A stretch of DNA of 64,000 bases from contig JARFJB010001945.1 of NCBI GenBank assembly GCA_036346205.1, forward strand, positions 2,545,001 through 2,609,000, given 5' to 3'. The DNA comes from Vesta saturnalis (taxonomy: Eukaryota > Arthropoda > Insecta > Coleoptera > Lampyridae). Both the position numbers and the translations under genes were made by a program. Within the stretch, counting starts at the first letter, position 1, and each line of letters opens with the position of its first letter. This document shows, in pieces, positions 54,370 to 64,000 of this stretch. The notes under the pieces were generated by a model, which worked only from the letters and a program-made list of their open reading frames with translations, ran no database searches and was not told the DNA's origin.

Positions 54370-55759
54370 CAAAATAGTGGATTTTTTGTCAAACTTGGGA
54401 CCTACCTATGGAGGTGCTTCTATGGGACTATCTTGGATGTACAGCCATTTTTACATAGTTTTTGAAGGGCTCTCCAAATGTACGTAACAGTAATAAAAGG
54501 CAATTTACTAACAAAACAGAATTTTGTGAATTTATATATTGAACTTAAAAGATTAATATTATGCTTAGATAACAATGACTCATTCTCACTCTAAAATTTG
54601 TTATCACATAGATGAGAGGTATCAGTGTAGTAAATAGTAGTTATGTTTATGGTTCTTATGTTTTAATCTTATGGACCATCACTTAAGTTTTAACCTGATG
54701 GATTATCAAGTAATTAAATGAAGGGTTATGTGTACATTAAGATTTACACAATAATAGAAGGTGTGTGTTGATGCTGATTTAATACTGTCATCTCAAAAAC
54801 AAAAAAAGTGTCTCAGTGATGAATAGGAAATAATCTATAACCTGACGATTTGGTTTTTTATTTTCGTCTTTCAAATTTATATAATAATATGAACAAGCAA
54901 ATTAGGTAATTTTACATTGAAGCATAACTGTAACCCTACCTATCCGGGCGGATTGATACTACATTAAATTATGTACAATACATAAAAAAGTTGGGCAAAA
55001 AGTGAAAACTAGGAATAACATTCAGCTTCAACTTATTGATTCATACCTGGAGTGCACATACATTAAGAGTATTGGCTCTTGCACATTAATACATTCTGTG
55101 ACAGAATGTTGCAAAATAGTCCAAATCTACCTACTGAAAATTGATGCACAAACATGTTCAATGTGGTACAAGTAATAGTATACTTTGCACAGTGCAATTT
55201 CTACACCTTTAGTACTGGTGACAGCTATATCCTGTTTACTTCTATGCCATTTTTCATATTGCTCAAACGATTCAATTCATAATATTAAATACATTACTAA
55301 CTAAAGCGATTATTATGTACAGGACTTATGGCTCATTTCTCCCTTGCCACAACTTTTTAATTAAATCGATAAAGGCAGAAAATAAAGGAAAAAGGCACAA
55401 GACATATGTCATGTTACATGTTGAATATTACAACAGGATGTATATTACTTGTGTCCCAGAATATGAAGGTTAACTAGAAGTAATTCAGCACTGAACGTAT
55501 TAAAGACTGCAATGAGAATAATCAGCGAAAAACATGGTTGCCTGTTTTCTTAAATATTACCTATACACATTTAAGTCGGAAACAGGCAATTAAGAAACTA
55601 TCGGAAGAATACGAAAAATTTAAAATAATTTGTTGACCTTTACATTTGATAGTACGTTTGGACATTCATAGGGTAGGATAATGAAAATAATACAACCTCA
55701 ATAACAGTAAATTAATTTCACAAAAAAATAAAGGTATTTGTTTTGTTTGTGAGGGTAAC
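54370..55759. other. Gene-free stretch
   Basis: AT-rich, with no conserved frame and no recognised element apart from short A/T runs. Confidence 0.5.
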
Positions 55760-55990
55760 ATTTTTTAGATCAAATTTAACACCTGCAACCTCTAATGATC
55801 TGCGTCACATAGGTTTATGTTTTCAAATGCCTCCATAACAAAAAATTTAATGGGGACAAATCGAGTGACTGCACTGGCCATTCAGTTTGTTCTCTTCCTT
55901 GAATCCACTACTTGGGAAAGTCTTGACGCACATAAGGAGCGAGACCTTTTTTTCAAAATATTTGTAAGTGCTGGTGTAATGACCTCTTGC
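55760..55990 (-). pseudogene. DUF4817-type transposase scrap
   Basis: The minus strand reads WPVQSLDLSPLNFLLWRHLK, the third catalytic block (W-P-x-x-S-x-D-L-x-P-x-x-F-x-L-W) of the family, with decayed sequence on both sides. The plus frame 55817-56005 is its shadow. Confidence 0.65.
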
Positions 55991-56019
55991 AACAATTGCA
56001 AATAAAGTCCCCAGTTAAA

Positions 56020-56830
56020 TAGAGTCGGACGAATATGCTATAGAAGGAAACTTGTAGAATCGGTGTTATACCATACACAATTGGAATTATACGACTTTCC
56101 TTCTATACCTCTCTACACCAATTTCCAATTATACTAAATTTCCCAAATCTTGCATTACTGAGTGTCTCTTGGGAAAGTGGTATACATTTTATACAAGTTT
56201 CTCTTTACATCGGTTTCTCCAGAGATACGTTTTATACCAGATTCTCTCTATATAATTTTCTCTTCATATTAACCTATACTACGTAATATATCAATATATA
56301 AAAGGTAATGTGGTGGAATGAAATACAATCTATTATACTATAATGTATCTGGTATAGAGGGAAAGTGCTATAAAAGGAGAGTAGTACAGAGAGAAAGTGA
56401 TATAGATAAATTGGTATAAAACGTGTTACACCACATTCCTTTCTGTGAGATGTGGGGAAACTAGTATAGAGAGAAACGCGTATAAAATATACCACTTTCC
56501 CAAGAGAGACACTTGGTAATGTAATATTTAGGGACTTGTATAATTGGAAACTGGTCTAGAGAGAAACTGGTACACAAGGATATTAGTATAGAAGGAAAGT
56601 GATATGTCAAATAATACCACTTACCCTAGAAAGAGATTCCGTGGAATCTTGTATAATTGGAAATTAGTCTAGAGAGAAACAGGTGTAGAAGCAAAGTGAT
56701 ATAATTCAAATTATAACTTTCGCAACACAGACTGACAAATTGAGAGCCTGGCAAAATGAGTTTTAATTGGAAACTAATCTAGAGAGCAAGTGGTATAACG
56801 TCGATTATACCACTTTCCTTTAATACCACA
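56020..56830. repeat. Foldback made of iterated GAGAGAAACTGGTATA-like motifs
   Basis: The motif family TATACCACTTTCC / GGAAAGTGGTATA and AGAGAGAAACTGGTAT recurs more than a dozen times, in both orientations. CTTGGGAAAGTGGTATA (56167) is mirrored by TATACCACTTTCCCAAG (56487), with an axis near 56320. No coding sequence. Confidence 0.75.
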
Positions 56831-57055
56831 GTCACGGGGTCCCGTTAAATACAACCATATAAATGCCAATCCAACCTTTAATGTTTCGGGATATGTGTAT
56901 ATGCCTTGTTGAATATTATGAGACTAGTAAAGATAAAGAGAAGTATTACTAATTAAATATAGATTGGCTCGTTTTATGTTTCAAATTTGTCGAATGCTGA
57001 AGCGGTAACGTCCCATGTAGTAATTACGTTCTATTTGACCATTGTCATTTGCTGC
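56831..57055. other. Spacer before TIR transposon copy C
   Basis: Gene-free; ends at the TA (57056-57057) that starts copy C. Confidence 0.5.
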
Positions 57056-57157
57056 TAGAGTAAAGTCAACATCGGAAGACACCAGCGCAGAACGCATTTT
57101 TAAACTAGATAAAGATGCAGTAATGATTGGAAAATGACACAGATATTAGTACTGTGC

Positions 57158-60100
57158 CACAGTTTAATGCTCTTAGATCCAGTTAAATCACTCAGGGGGT
57201 TCAAAAATACCCGTTTTCCAGTGCGCATGTTCAACTCGCAGTTAGTTGCGTGTTAGCGTATATTTGTATTGTTTTGATTTCATATTTATAACCTATTCGT
57301 TATAAATAATAGTTGTTAATTTGTAAGCAACGTTTGTGTGTTTTGTTTTCTACATTCGTATATTATAAACATTTAATGTAAAATTAAGTACTATTGTGCT
57401 ATTCGCTGAGTGAGGTAACTGGTTTTTGTGTAAAATACTTGGTAAAAAATGTCTGGAGTCAGGTATTGCTGTGTTAAGAATTCTTCAAACAATGACAAAA
57501 ACAATCCTAATCTGTTTTTTTCGGTTTCCCAAAGAATGTGAAAGGTAAATTTTGTAACAATTAGTATCATGCTACTTAATTTTTGTTATTGATACAGGTG
57601 CAATATGTGGATTAAAAATTGTGGTCGCACAGATTTGTCAGAAAAAGGAAGTGCTTATTGTTATGCTGCCATAAGAATTTGTAGTGCTCATTTTGAAGAT
57701 GTGACGTTTGCCTCACTGTTGAAAAATAGATTAACTAGAAATGCAATTCCAACTTTATTCAACATCCCAACACCTGTAACATGTGTGATGGAATCAACTA
57801 GTGGTATGTAGTAAACAAAATTTTTTCTAAAAGTGAGTGTGAGCAAAATAATTCACATTAATAGTTCTTGATGTTAAATTTCACAAATATAAACGGAATT
57901 ACTTACTTTCTCTATTATCGATATCATTGACATATTAAATAAATGTGAAATTGCAGGTGTTAACTTAGAAGTACCTAGTTGCAGTTACCAAGTGATTCGA
58001 AGACAAGATACGTCTACTTATGAAACAAAAGGTATAAGTTCCAATAGTTACTTTTAGTTTAATTAATAGGTAAATCCATATGTTGTAGGTGTCAGAGAAG
58101 AAATACCCAGTTGCAGTTACCAGTCACCCCCCAGCCAAGATATGTCTGTTGCAATGAAAGGTACGCATTTTAATAATTACTTTTAAAGTGACGTAATTAA
58201 CTAATTTCCTTTGTTTATAAGAAATTTCAACATAAACACCATTACTGTTAAGCAGTAATTCACCACGAAAAGTGGCATTGCGCAAAAAGCTAAGATCAGC
58301 CAGGAAAGTAACATACAAACCTTTGCCACTAAATCAAACAATAACAGAAGCTCAATTTATTAAATATTGCGATGAAAATTTTCCAGGGAACATCAAATTT
58401 TATTAAAACCCAATTACGGCTCATAAAAACAGCACCACAAGGATCACGATATTCAAAAGAAATGTTGCAGCTTGCATTAACGATATACTTTTATTTATTT
58501 ATTTTTAAGAACAGTTTTTCGGTTGCCAGCTAAGTGTACACTTATGCGAGCAACAAGAAAATGGCCAATCAACAGTGGTTTTAATGATTTTTTATTTCAA
58601 GTTCTTTCACATAAAATGCAGAATGTAAAACCAGAGGCAAGAGACTGCATTCTATGTTTCGATGAAGTTTCATTGAAACATCATCTATTTTACAACCGTT
58701 TAAAGGATGAAATTGTTGGACTAGAGGACATGGATGGACGAAAATCTTTTTCTCCTGCCAATTCTGCCATGGTGGTTAAGGTGAGAGGTGTACAGGTGAA
58801 GTGGAAGCAGCCACTTGCTTATTTTTTTGTAAATAACACTTGTTCTGGACAGGAGCTCAAAAATATAATATATAGAGCAATTCAATGTTTACAAAGGATT
58901 CAAATTAATGTTTTGTGTGTTGTTTCGGATCAAGGATCCAATTTTTATAACTTTTGTAAAAACAACATAACTGTTGAACGACCATATTTTTTTGTAAATA
59001 GTCAAAAAATATTTTATTTATTTGATGTACCACACCTAATGAAATCTGTTAGAAATAATTTTTTTAAGTATAATTTTAGTCTTAAGTCAGGTTTAACTGA
59101 TAAGAAGTATTTGAACACATTTTATGAATGTGATTCCAAATTATCTATACGATTAGCACCTAAGTTGACAGACCAACATTTATATCCGAATAATTTTCAG
59201 AAGATGAAGGTGAAATTAGCGGTGCAGGTTTTTAGTGCCACAGTAGCTGCTGCAATGAATACCTACTTAGCTTTGGGTCAATTTCCTTCTGCTGCTATTG
59301 CAACTATAGAATTTATTGAAAACATGGACAAATTATTTGATATCTTCAATTCTTCTTTTATTACTGGGGCAAAAAAATTTAATTTACCATTTTCAGGAGC
59401 AGAATTTCAAATATCCTTTTTAAAGGAAATGACTGTAATGTTTGAAAATCTTAGAGTTTTCAATAATGATAAAGACGTAACAAATAGTATGAAATTTATT
59501 TATGGTTGGAAAGTGACAATATCGTCTTTTATACAGTTATGGTCTGTATTAAAAGCTGAAAACAAAATGAAATTATTATATACTAGACGCCTTAATCAGG
59601 ATGCACTGAAGAATTTTTGGGAAAGTTAGAGGTCAAGGTGGTTACTCTGTTAATCCCACTTCAATACAGTTTTGCCGAGCCTTAAGAAAATTATTTTGTC
59701 TCAATTATTTTCAAGCGACAGCCGGAGGTAATTGCATAGATGATATGGATAATCTATTAACGGCAATAACTGACGAAAAAGTTAACACTTTTAAGGTACT
59801 ACTTCCTGAAGATCACATTTTTTCAAATTTAACTTTAAGTTTCAAGTGACTATCATAAGTTAGAATTGCTACTTCAAAATGGTTTAAGTTACTTTTGTGG
59901 TTATTTGATTAAAAAATGTTTATCCATCCATAAATGTAACACCTGTGAATTATTTGCTAAACAGCCTACAGATTTAAATATTGACACATTGTATATTTAT
60001 TTTAGAACATACGAGAACAAAAATAAAGACACTTTTGGAAATTTAATGACGCCACCCAAAATTTTTTATGAATTTATTGCGAAATTAGAATACCAGTTTT

Positions 60101-60951
60101 GTCAACTTTTCCCTATTTTAGCAGTTGAACGGCATATTGGGATAAAAATAAAAGAACGATTAATTTCTATAGAATATCCACATCCATGTACAGATTTCCC
60201 CTTAGATTATTTAGTTACTCTATTTGTTCGAGTTCGAATATATTATACATTAAAATTTGCTAATAGTAGATTTAAAGAACAAACAACGACAAAGAAAAAT
60301 AGGAAGGTTCTAATACTAGAACATCTGTAATAATCAATTGTGTAATTTTAATAAAAGTTTATTATAAATATTAGTCACACCTTGAATATGTTGTTTTTTT
60401 TCTTGCTGTTCTTGTAAATTATGCTTATAGGAGTATGAACACTCTCGGAAGGAAGAACGGGGCACGATTTCAAATCTCAGATTTACTTTAATTTAATAAG
60501 TTTATAGTTTGTATTAAATTATTTGCCGGAAGCACCATATTGATCAAGGTGAGGCATAACTTACTATAACCACAGTATAAAGGCATTAAACTGTGCTACA
60601 ATGTAGTGTATTTCTAAACATTGAATCACTGTTCCATGATGGATGTTAATGCATAAAATTTAATTATTAATCAAAGGACCAGTAATGATATACATAATCA
60701 TTTTATATTTAATGTCAACTTTATGTATAAATAGCGACATTAAGATAATTTGCGGTATGTGCATAACATTTTAGTAGAGTAAACATAACCTCTCTACGCT
60801 CGTACTTTGCATATTAATTCAAATCTTTGAAATTCCGCGGGAAGATACGATTTTTTTTTTACACTCGTAGTTGCGCAGTAACGCCTAGTCCCTGAAACAT
60901 CAAAGGCACCGCAATCCAGTGATCCTGCTGTTTCTAGAGCTTTATACTGTG
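57158..60951 (+). mobile_element. THAP9/P-element-like transposon
   Basis: Ends CACAGTTTAATGC (57158) and, inverted, CACAGTATAAAGC (from 60951): 11 of 13 bp match. The direct repeat ACTGTGC on both sides (57151-57157, 60952-60958) fits the 7-8-bp target duplication of P elements, and copies A and B show the empty site. The element is 3794 bp, carries a multi-exon transposase gene (57449-60330) and an internal repeat of the terminal motif near 60570-60600 (CACAGTATAAAGG and TTAAACTGTG). Confidence 0.85.
57449..60330 (+). pseudogene. THAP-domain P-element transposase
   Basis: Exon 1 (57449-57544) and exon 2 (57598-57803) encode the C2CH THAP zinc finger: FPKECERCNMWIKNCGR, YAAIRICSAHFED, RLTRNAIPTLF. 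One extra T in a T7 run (about 57514-57520) shifts the frame ahead of FPKE. Small exons 57957-58031 and 58089-58160 encode two similar peptides (VPSCSYQ, IPSCSYQ). After a broken stretch, the main frame (58523-59629, 368 codons) holds the RNase-H-like core: LCFDEVSLKHHLFYN, LCVVSDQGSNFYNFC, FDVPHLMKSVRNNF. A frameshift at about 59623 and a stop near 59848 separate it from the C-terminal part (59866-60330, SYFCGYLIKKCLSIHKCNTC). Dead, but recent-looking. Confidence 0.88.
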
Positions 60952-61570
60952 ACTGTGCGCTCTAAAAACTTTTGTTTATAACCTCTTTGTTTTTCCGGCG
61001 TATCAAATTTGTTTATTACTTATTCTACAAAACAGTTTTTTTTAAACTATTCGCTGCCTGTAGTGAATTTGTAAGTTACTTTAATTATTAATTTTATGTT
61101 ATATTAATATAATCAAATCTAGTTCTTTATATAATGTGCGACACAAGTACATCTCATAATGCTCAAGCAAGAAAATGTCATGTGTTATCTGAAGATGCTC
61201 GCAAGATTGTGTGGAACAATTACAAATACTTTAAAAGTATCAATTCAGGCAAAAAGCAGTTGGATAACAACGTTTTATTTTGTAATATTCGAAGGAATTT
61301 ATAACCTCATTAAAGATGAGGAAACAATTGCATATTCGGGAAAGAAAACGTCATTTAGAAGTTTACTTTTAAAAATGGGCTTCAGGTAAGTTTATTGATT
61401 AATTTTGAATCATATCTTATCTTGGGTTTTATGTAGGTGGAAAAAACATCTGATCATCGTAAGATTATAATAGAACGACATGAAATACGTTCTTTGCATT
61501 GTACATATATTTTTTTTTTTTATGATTGTGGACCTGAACAGGCTAAATAAGGCCTATCGTGCTAAAGCAC

Positions 61571-63166
61571 TCAGGAACACTTAGGAGGATGGATAGAGGG
61601 ATAATGAATTGCCAATAGATGCCTATGAACAGCTACCTTAAATTTTCTCATATAAGTGAGAGGAAAACAGGAACTAGGGAGATCATTCCAGAGTTTAGAA
61701 GCCGTGTAGAAAAATGTGGATTGCGCCCGTTTGGTACGACAAGTGGAGATTTGTACTGCATACTGATGATGTGAATGAGCGAACCGAGTGTTTCTCGCAA
61801 AGATAGTCGGAGATGGTATCAAAGAATGCAATTCACCAGCACAATAGCCGTTGTAATAACGATAATACAAAGAAAGAACTGAAACCATCCTTCTATGCTC
61901 AAGGGACTGTATGTGAGAAGTTAAGGACGGGTCATTTATAAGCCTAATCGCTCTCTTTTGAATACGATCAACGATATCGAGGGCGTATTGGGACGCACTA
62001 ACCCAGAGGTGAGAATTATATTCCAGATGAGGCCGAATTTGGGCCTTATACAACAGAAGGAGCTGTCGAGAGGTAAAGTACTGCTTAGATCTGTACAAAA
62101 AGCCTATTTTACGAGCAGCTGTTTTGGTAGCTGACAAAAGATGGTCAACCCATGAGAGATTTGAAGATACAGTCATACCCAACAGAGCAATAGAGTCTGA
62201 ACACTTAAGAACTGAGCCATTCATACTTACAACAGGAAATGATCGATCTTTTTTGGCGGACATAAGGTAACACTGAGTTTTGTTAGCATTAAATTTAACT
62301 AGATTATTGCTTCCCCATTCGAGAATACGTTGAATGTCTTTGTTGATTGAATTTGCCATTTCAGCTTTAATTTCTTGATTTGACATAGAAGGTGGATTAT
62401 CACTATGAGTAGACTGAGATGAACTACAGTGAAGAGTGCTATCGTCAGCAAAGCAATGGATGGGGTTAGTTGTTGAAGAAATAAGGTCATTTATGTACAG
62501 CAGAAAAAGTGTAGGCGCTATAACGGATCCCTGTGGTACGCCCGCGTTAATGCTAACTTCTTTTGAAAAAAAGCCATCAACTACGACACGTATTCGTCTT
62601 TTATCAAGGAAACTAGAAACCCAGTTGATGAGCGTATCATTTAACCCAAACGAGGTGAGTTTGGCAAGTAAACACTTATGCCAAACTTGGTCAAATGCCT
62701 TTGAGATATCTAAAGCGACTACAACTGTTTCACCGGACTGCTCTACTGTATTGTTCCAAACTTGGGTCACATATGAAAGAAGATCGCCTGTTGAACGACT
62801 TTGCCTAAACCCATATTGGTGGTCACTAAGGAGTTTGTTAGTTTCAAGGAACGTGAGCAGTTGCTGATTGATGGCTTTTTCCATGATTTTAGACAAAATA
62901 GAAGTGATGGCAATTGGTCTGTAATTTGAGGGATCGGTCTTATCACCTTTTTTGGGAATAGGTTGAACATTTGCTAACTTCCATAATGAAGGGAATTCTC
63001 CAGAAGATATAGAGATCGTATAGAGCTTAGATAGGACTGGTACTAGTTCGGGGGAACATTTCTTTAAGACAATAGCTGGGATACCGTCTGGGCCAGTCGC
63101 CTTATTGAGATCAAGCCTACTGATGATCGATTCCAAGAGCTTGTACCGAAAATGAATTGGTTTCAT
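61571..63166 (-). CDS. LINE ORF2 reverse transcriptase
   Basis: A 531-codon frame from 63166 to a stop at 61571. RT blocks: LDLNKATGPDGIPAIVLKK, WKLANVQPIPKKGDKTDP, SNYRPIAITSILSKIMEKAI, HQYGFRQSRSTGDLLSYVTQ, VVALDISKAFDQVWHKCLL (catalytic Asp), INAGVPQGSVIAPTLFLLYI, HCFADDSTLHCSSS (FADD box), then thumb and C-terminal tail (RTKRAQSTFFYTASKLWNDL). The frame is open across the whole RT, so this copy is young. The first Met here is not the real start; ORF2 continues upstream with a frameshift into the endonuclease part. Confidence 0.92.
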   Translation of the reverse strand: MKPIHFRYKLLESIISRLDLNKATGPDGIPAIVLKKCSPELVPVLSKLYTISISSGEFPSLWKLANVQPIPKKGDKTDPSNYRPIAITSILSKIMEKAINQQLLTFLETNKLLSDHQYGFRQSRSTGDLLSYVTQVWNNTVEQSGETVVVALDISKAFDQVWHKCLLAKLTSFGLNDTLINWVSSFLDKRRIRVVVDGFFSKEVSINAGVPQGSVIAPTLFLLYINDLISSTTNPIHCFADDSTLHCSSSQSTHSDNPPSMSNQEIKAEMANSINKDIQRILEWGSNNLVKFNANKTQCYLMSAKKDRSFPVVSMNGSVLKCSDSIALLGMTVSSNLSWVDHLLSATKTAARKIGFLYRSKQYFTSRQLLLLYKAQIRPHLEYNSHLWVSASQYALDIVDRIQKRAIRLINDPSLTSHIQSLEHRRMVSVLSLYYRYYNGYCAGELHSLIPSPTIFARNTRFAHSHHQYAVQISTCRTKRAQSTFFYTASKLWNDLPSSCFPLTYMRKFKVAVHRHLLAIHYPSIHPPKCS

Positions 63167-63940
63167 AACGTATGAAGAAGAGTTGACTAGGGCACATCTT
63201 TTCCAGAATCATTGAGACACGAGTTTGATGCAAACAAATCCACAAAACGTTGGCTTTGTCTACAGAATCAGCAACTACCGATCCGTCAATAGATGTCAGG
63301 GGAAATGAAGATGTTCGAAAGTTTTTACTAATGGCTTTTGCTAAAGACCAAAATTTACGACTGCCTAAAGGAGATGTAGCTAGTTCATTGCATTTTCGTT
63401 GTTCGAACAACTTTTTAGTTTTAGTGATGACACCTTTGCAGATATTTCTAGCACCAACGTATTCTACATGACTGTCAACCGATTTATTAGATTTCCATTT
63501 AATGTAACATTTATTTTTTAAAGATATTGCATCAGAACAAGCCTTATTGAACCAGGGTTGGGAACGTGAATGACCTACACGATACTGTTTTTTCGGAATG
63601 TACAACTCCATTCTCATGAGGATGACTTCAGATACTGAAAGAGCGATGTCCGAAGAAGAGGACGACTTAAAACAATATTCACGCCATGGAAAGGTTGCAA
63701 AGAAATCCCGTAAATCACTGCATCGAGCTGATTTAAAACACTACAAGGTTCTATCGGTTTTGCGAACAACAGTGGAATTAGGTACAGTAGAAATGATTTT
63801 TATTAGACAATGGTCGGAAAGACCTAAAGGCGAAAGAACGGAAGTTTTATAAACAAGAGGGTTTGATGTAAGAAAGAGATCTAGAAGATGTGGAGTATGG
63901 TTAGGGTTATCAGGGATTCTTGTGGGTTCAGAAATCATTT
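63117..63940 (-). pseudogene. LINE ORF2 endonuclease end and linker, frameshifted
   Basis: From 63938 the frame gives HLLDLFLTSNPLVYKT and SPLGLSDHCLIKIIST, the last APE endonuclease block (S-D-H). A shift near 63740-63620 follows. Then YRVGHSRSQPWFNKACSDAI, NKCYIKWKSNKSVDSH and SPLGSRKFWSLAKAIS form the linker to the RT, and a second shift near 63200 precedes the RT frame. Two small lesions thus sit between otherwise well-kept domains. Confidence 0.8.
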
Positions 63941-64000
63941 GTGTGAGATCACATGAAATAGCAAATGTTTCTGCACTATGACTAGCGGGATTTGTAGTAG

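Larger units (their letters stand above)
57056..61507 (+). mobile_element. TIR transposon copy C, split by a P-like element
   Basis: Starts TAGAGTAAAGTCAACATCGG (57056), inverted relative to copies A and B. It is interrupted at 57157 by the THAP/P-like element and resumes at 60952 (ACTGTGCGCTCTAAAAAC). The plus strand then repeats the transposase start (61137, MCDTSTSHNAQARK, then LSEDARKIVWNNYK, and after a shift SGKKQLDNNVLFCNI). The LINE poly(A) at 61508 cuts it at a point equivalent to about 1040 in copy A, so its far TIR lies beyond the LINE, outside the window. Confidence 0.8.
61508..64000 (-). mobile_element. LINE (CR1/Jockey group), runs off the window
   Basis: The 3' end is a 13-base poly(A) (T-run at 61508-61521 on the plus strand), then a 3' UTR with CAGGTCCACAATCAT, then ORF2 read on the minus strand. 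It entered TIR transposon copy C. The 5' part lies beyond 64000, so length and target duplication cannot be judged. Confidence 0.88.

Overview
This is eukaryotic nuclear DNA: AT-rich, with spliced genes, very large introns and dense transposable elements. The element set (DUF4817-type Tc1/mariner, piggyBac, THAP/P-like, mariner, TTF-type hAT, Penelope-like, several LINE families, Crypton-like recombinase) and the host genes point to an arthropod, most likely an insect. The sequence alone does not fix the order. There are no bacterial-style operons.

Two host genes are supported. The first is KANSL3 (NSL complex subunit 3), on the + strand, with 11 exons between 13056 and 51735. Its exons sit in three tight clusters (13.06-13.97, 29.52-30.95 and 50.52-51.74 kb). 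The two introns between the clusters are 15.5 and 19.6 kb and are filled with transposable elements. The second is the 3' end of an EME1 homologue (MUS81 partner) on the - strand (52247-51840). It converges on KANSL3 so closely that the two 3' UTRs and poly(A) signals overlap.

Layout. 0-2.6 kb: foldback-like repeat carrying a TA-flanked TIR transposon (copy A). 2.8-12.6 kb: one broken hAT transposase gene split by a terminal-inverted-repeat element (3161-6466, itself holding a Penelope fragment and a mariner) and by a DUF4817 mariner-like element (7.53-11.70 kb) whose left TIR was hit by a piggyBac (7593-10137). 13-14 kb: KANSL3 exons 1-3. 14-29.5 kb: intron with LINE, DUF4817 and Penelope fragments, a 28-bp tandem array, TIR transposon copy B and a foldback/satellite region. 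29.5-31 kb: exons 4-8. 31.7-34.9 kb: a 3.1-kb imperfect palindrome holding a tRNA-derived insertion. 35.1-38.0 kb: DUF4817 element with about 0.75-0.8 kb TIRs. 38.5-39.6 kb: Crypton-like tyrosine recombinase. 40-50 kb: LINE, mariner-like, Penelope and piggyBac remains. 50.5-52.3 kb: exons 9-11 and EME1. 52.8-57 kb: decayed piggyBac and an iterated-motif foldback. 57-64 kb: TIR transposon copy C split by a THAP/P-like element and by a LINE that runs off the window.

The most notable signals are hammerhead-ribozyme-like cores with the same geometry in two different Penelope-like families; nested insertions that can be ordered because empty sites and reading frames rejoin; a shared piggyBac end architecture; a DUF4817 element whose inverted repeat has swallowed the 3' end of its own transposase gene; and the large palindrome. 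Nothing here proves a new functional system. Most element genes are visibly broken.
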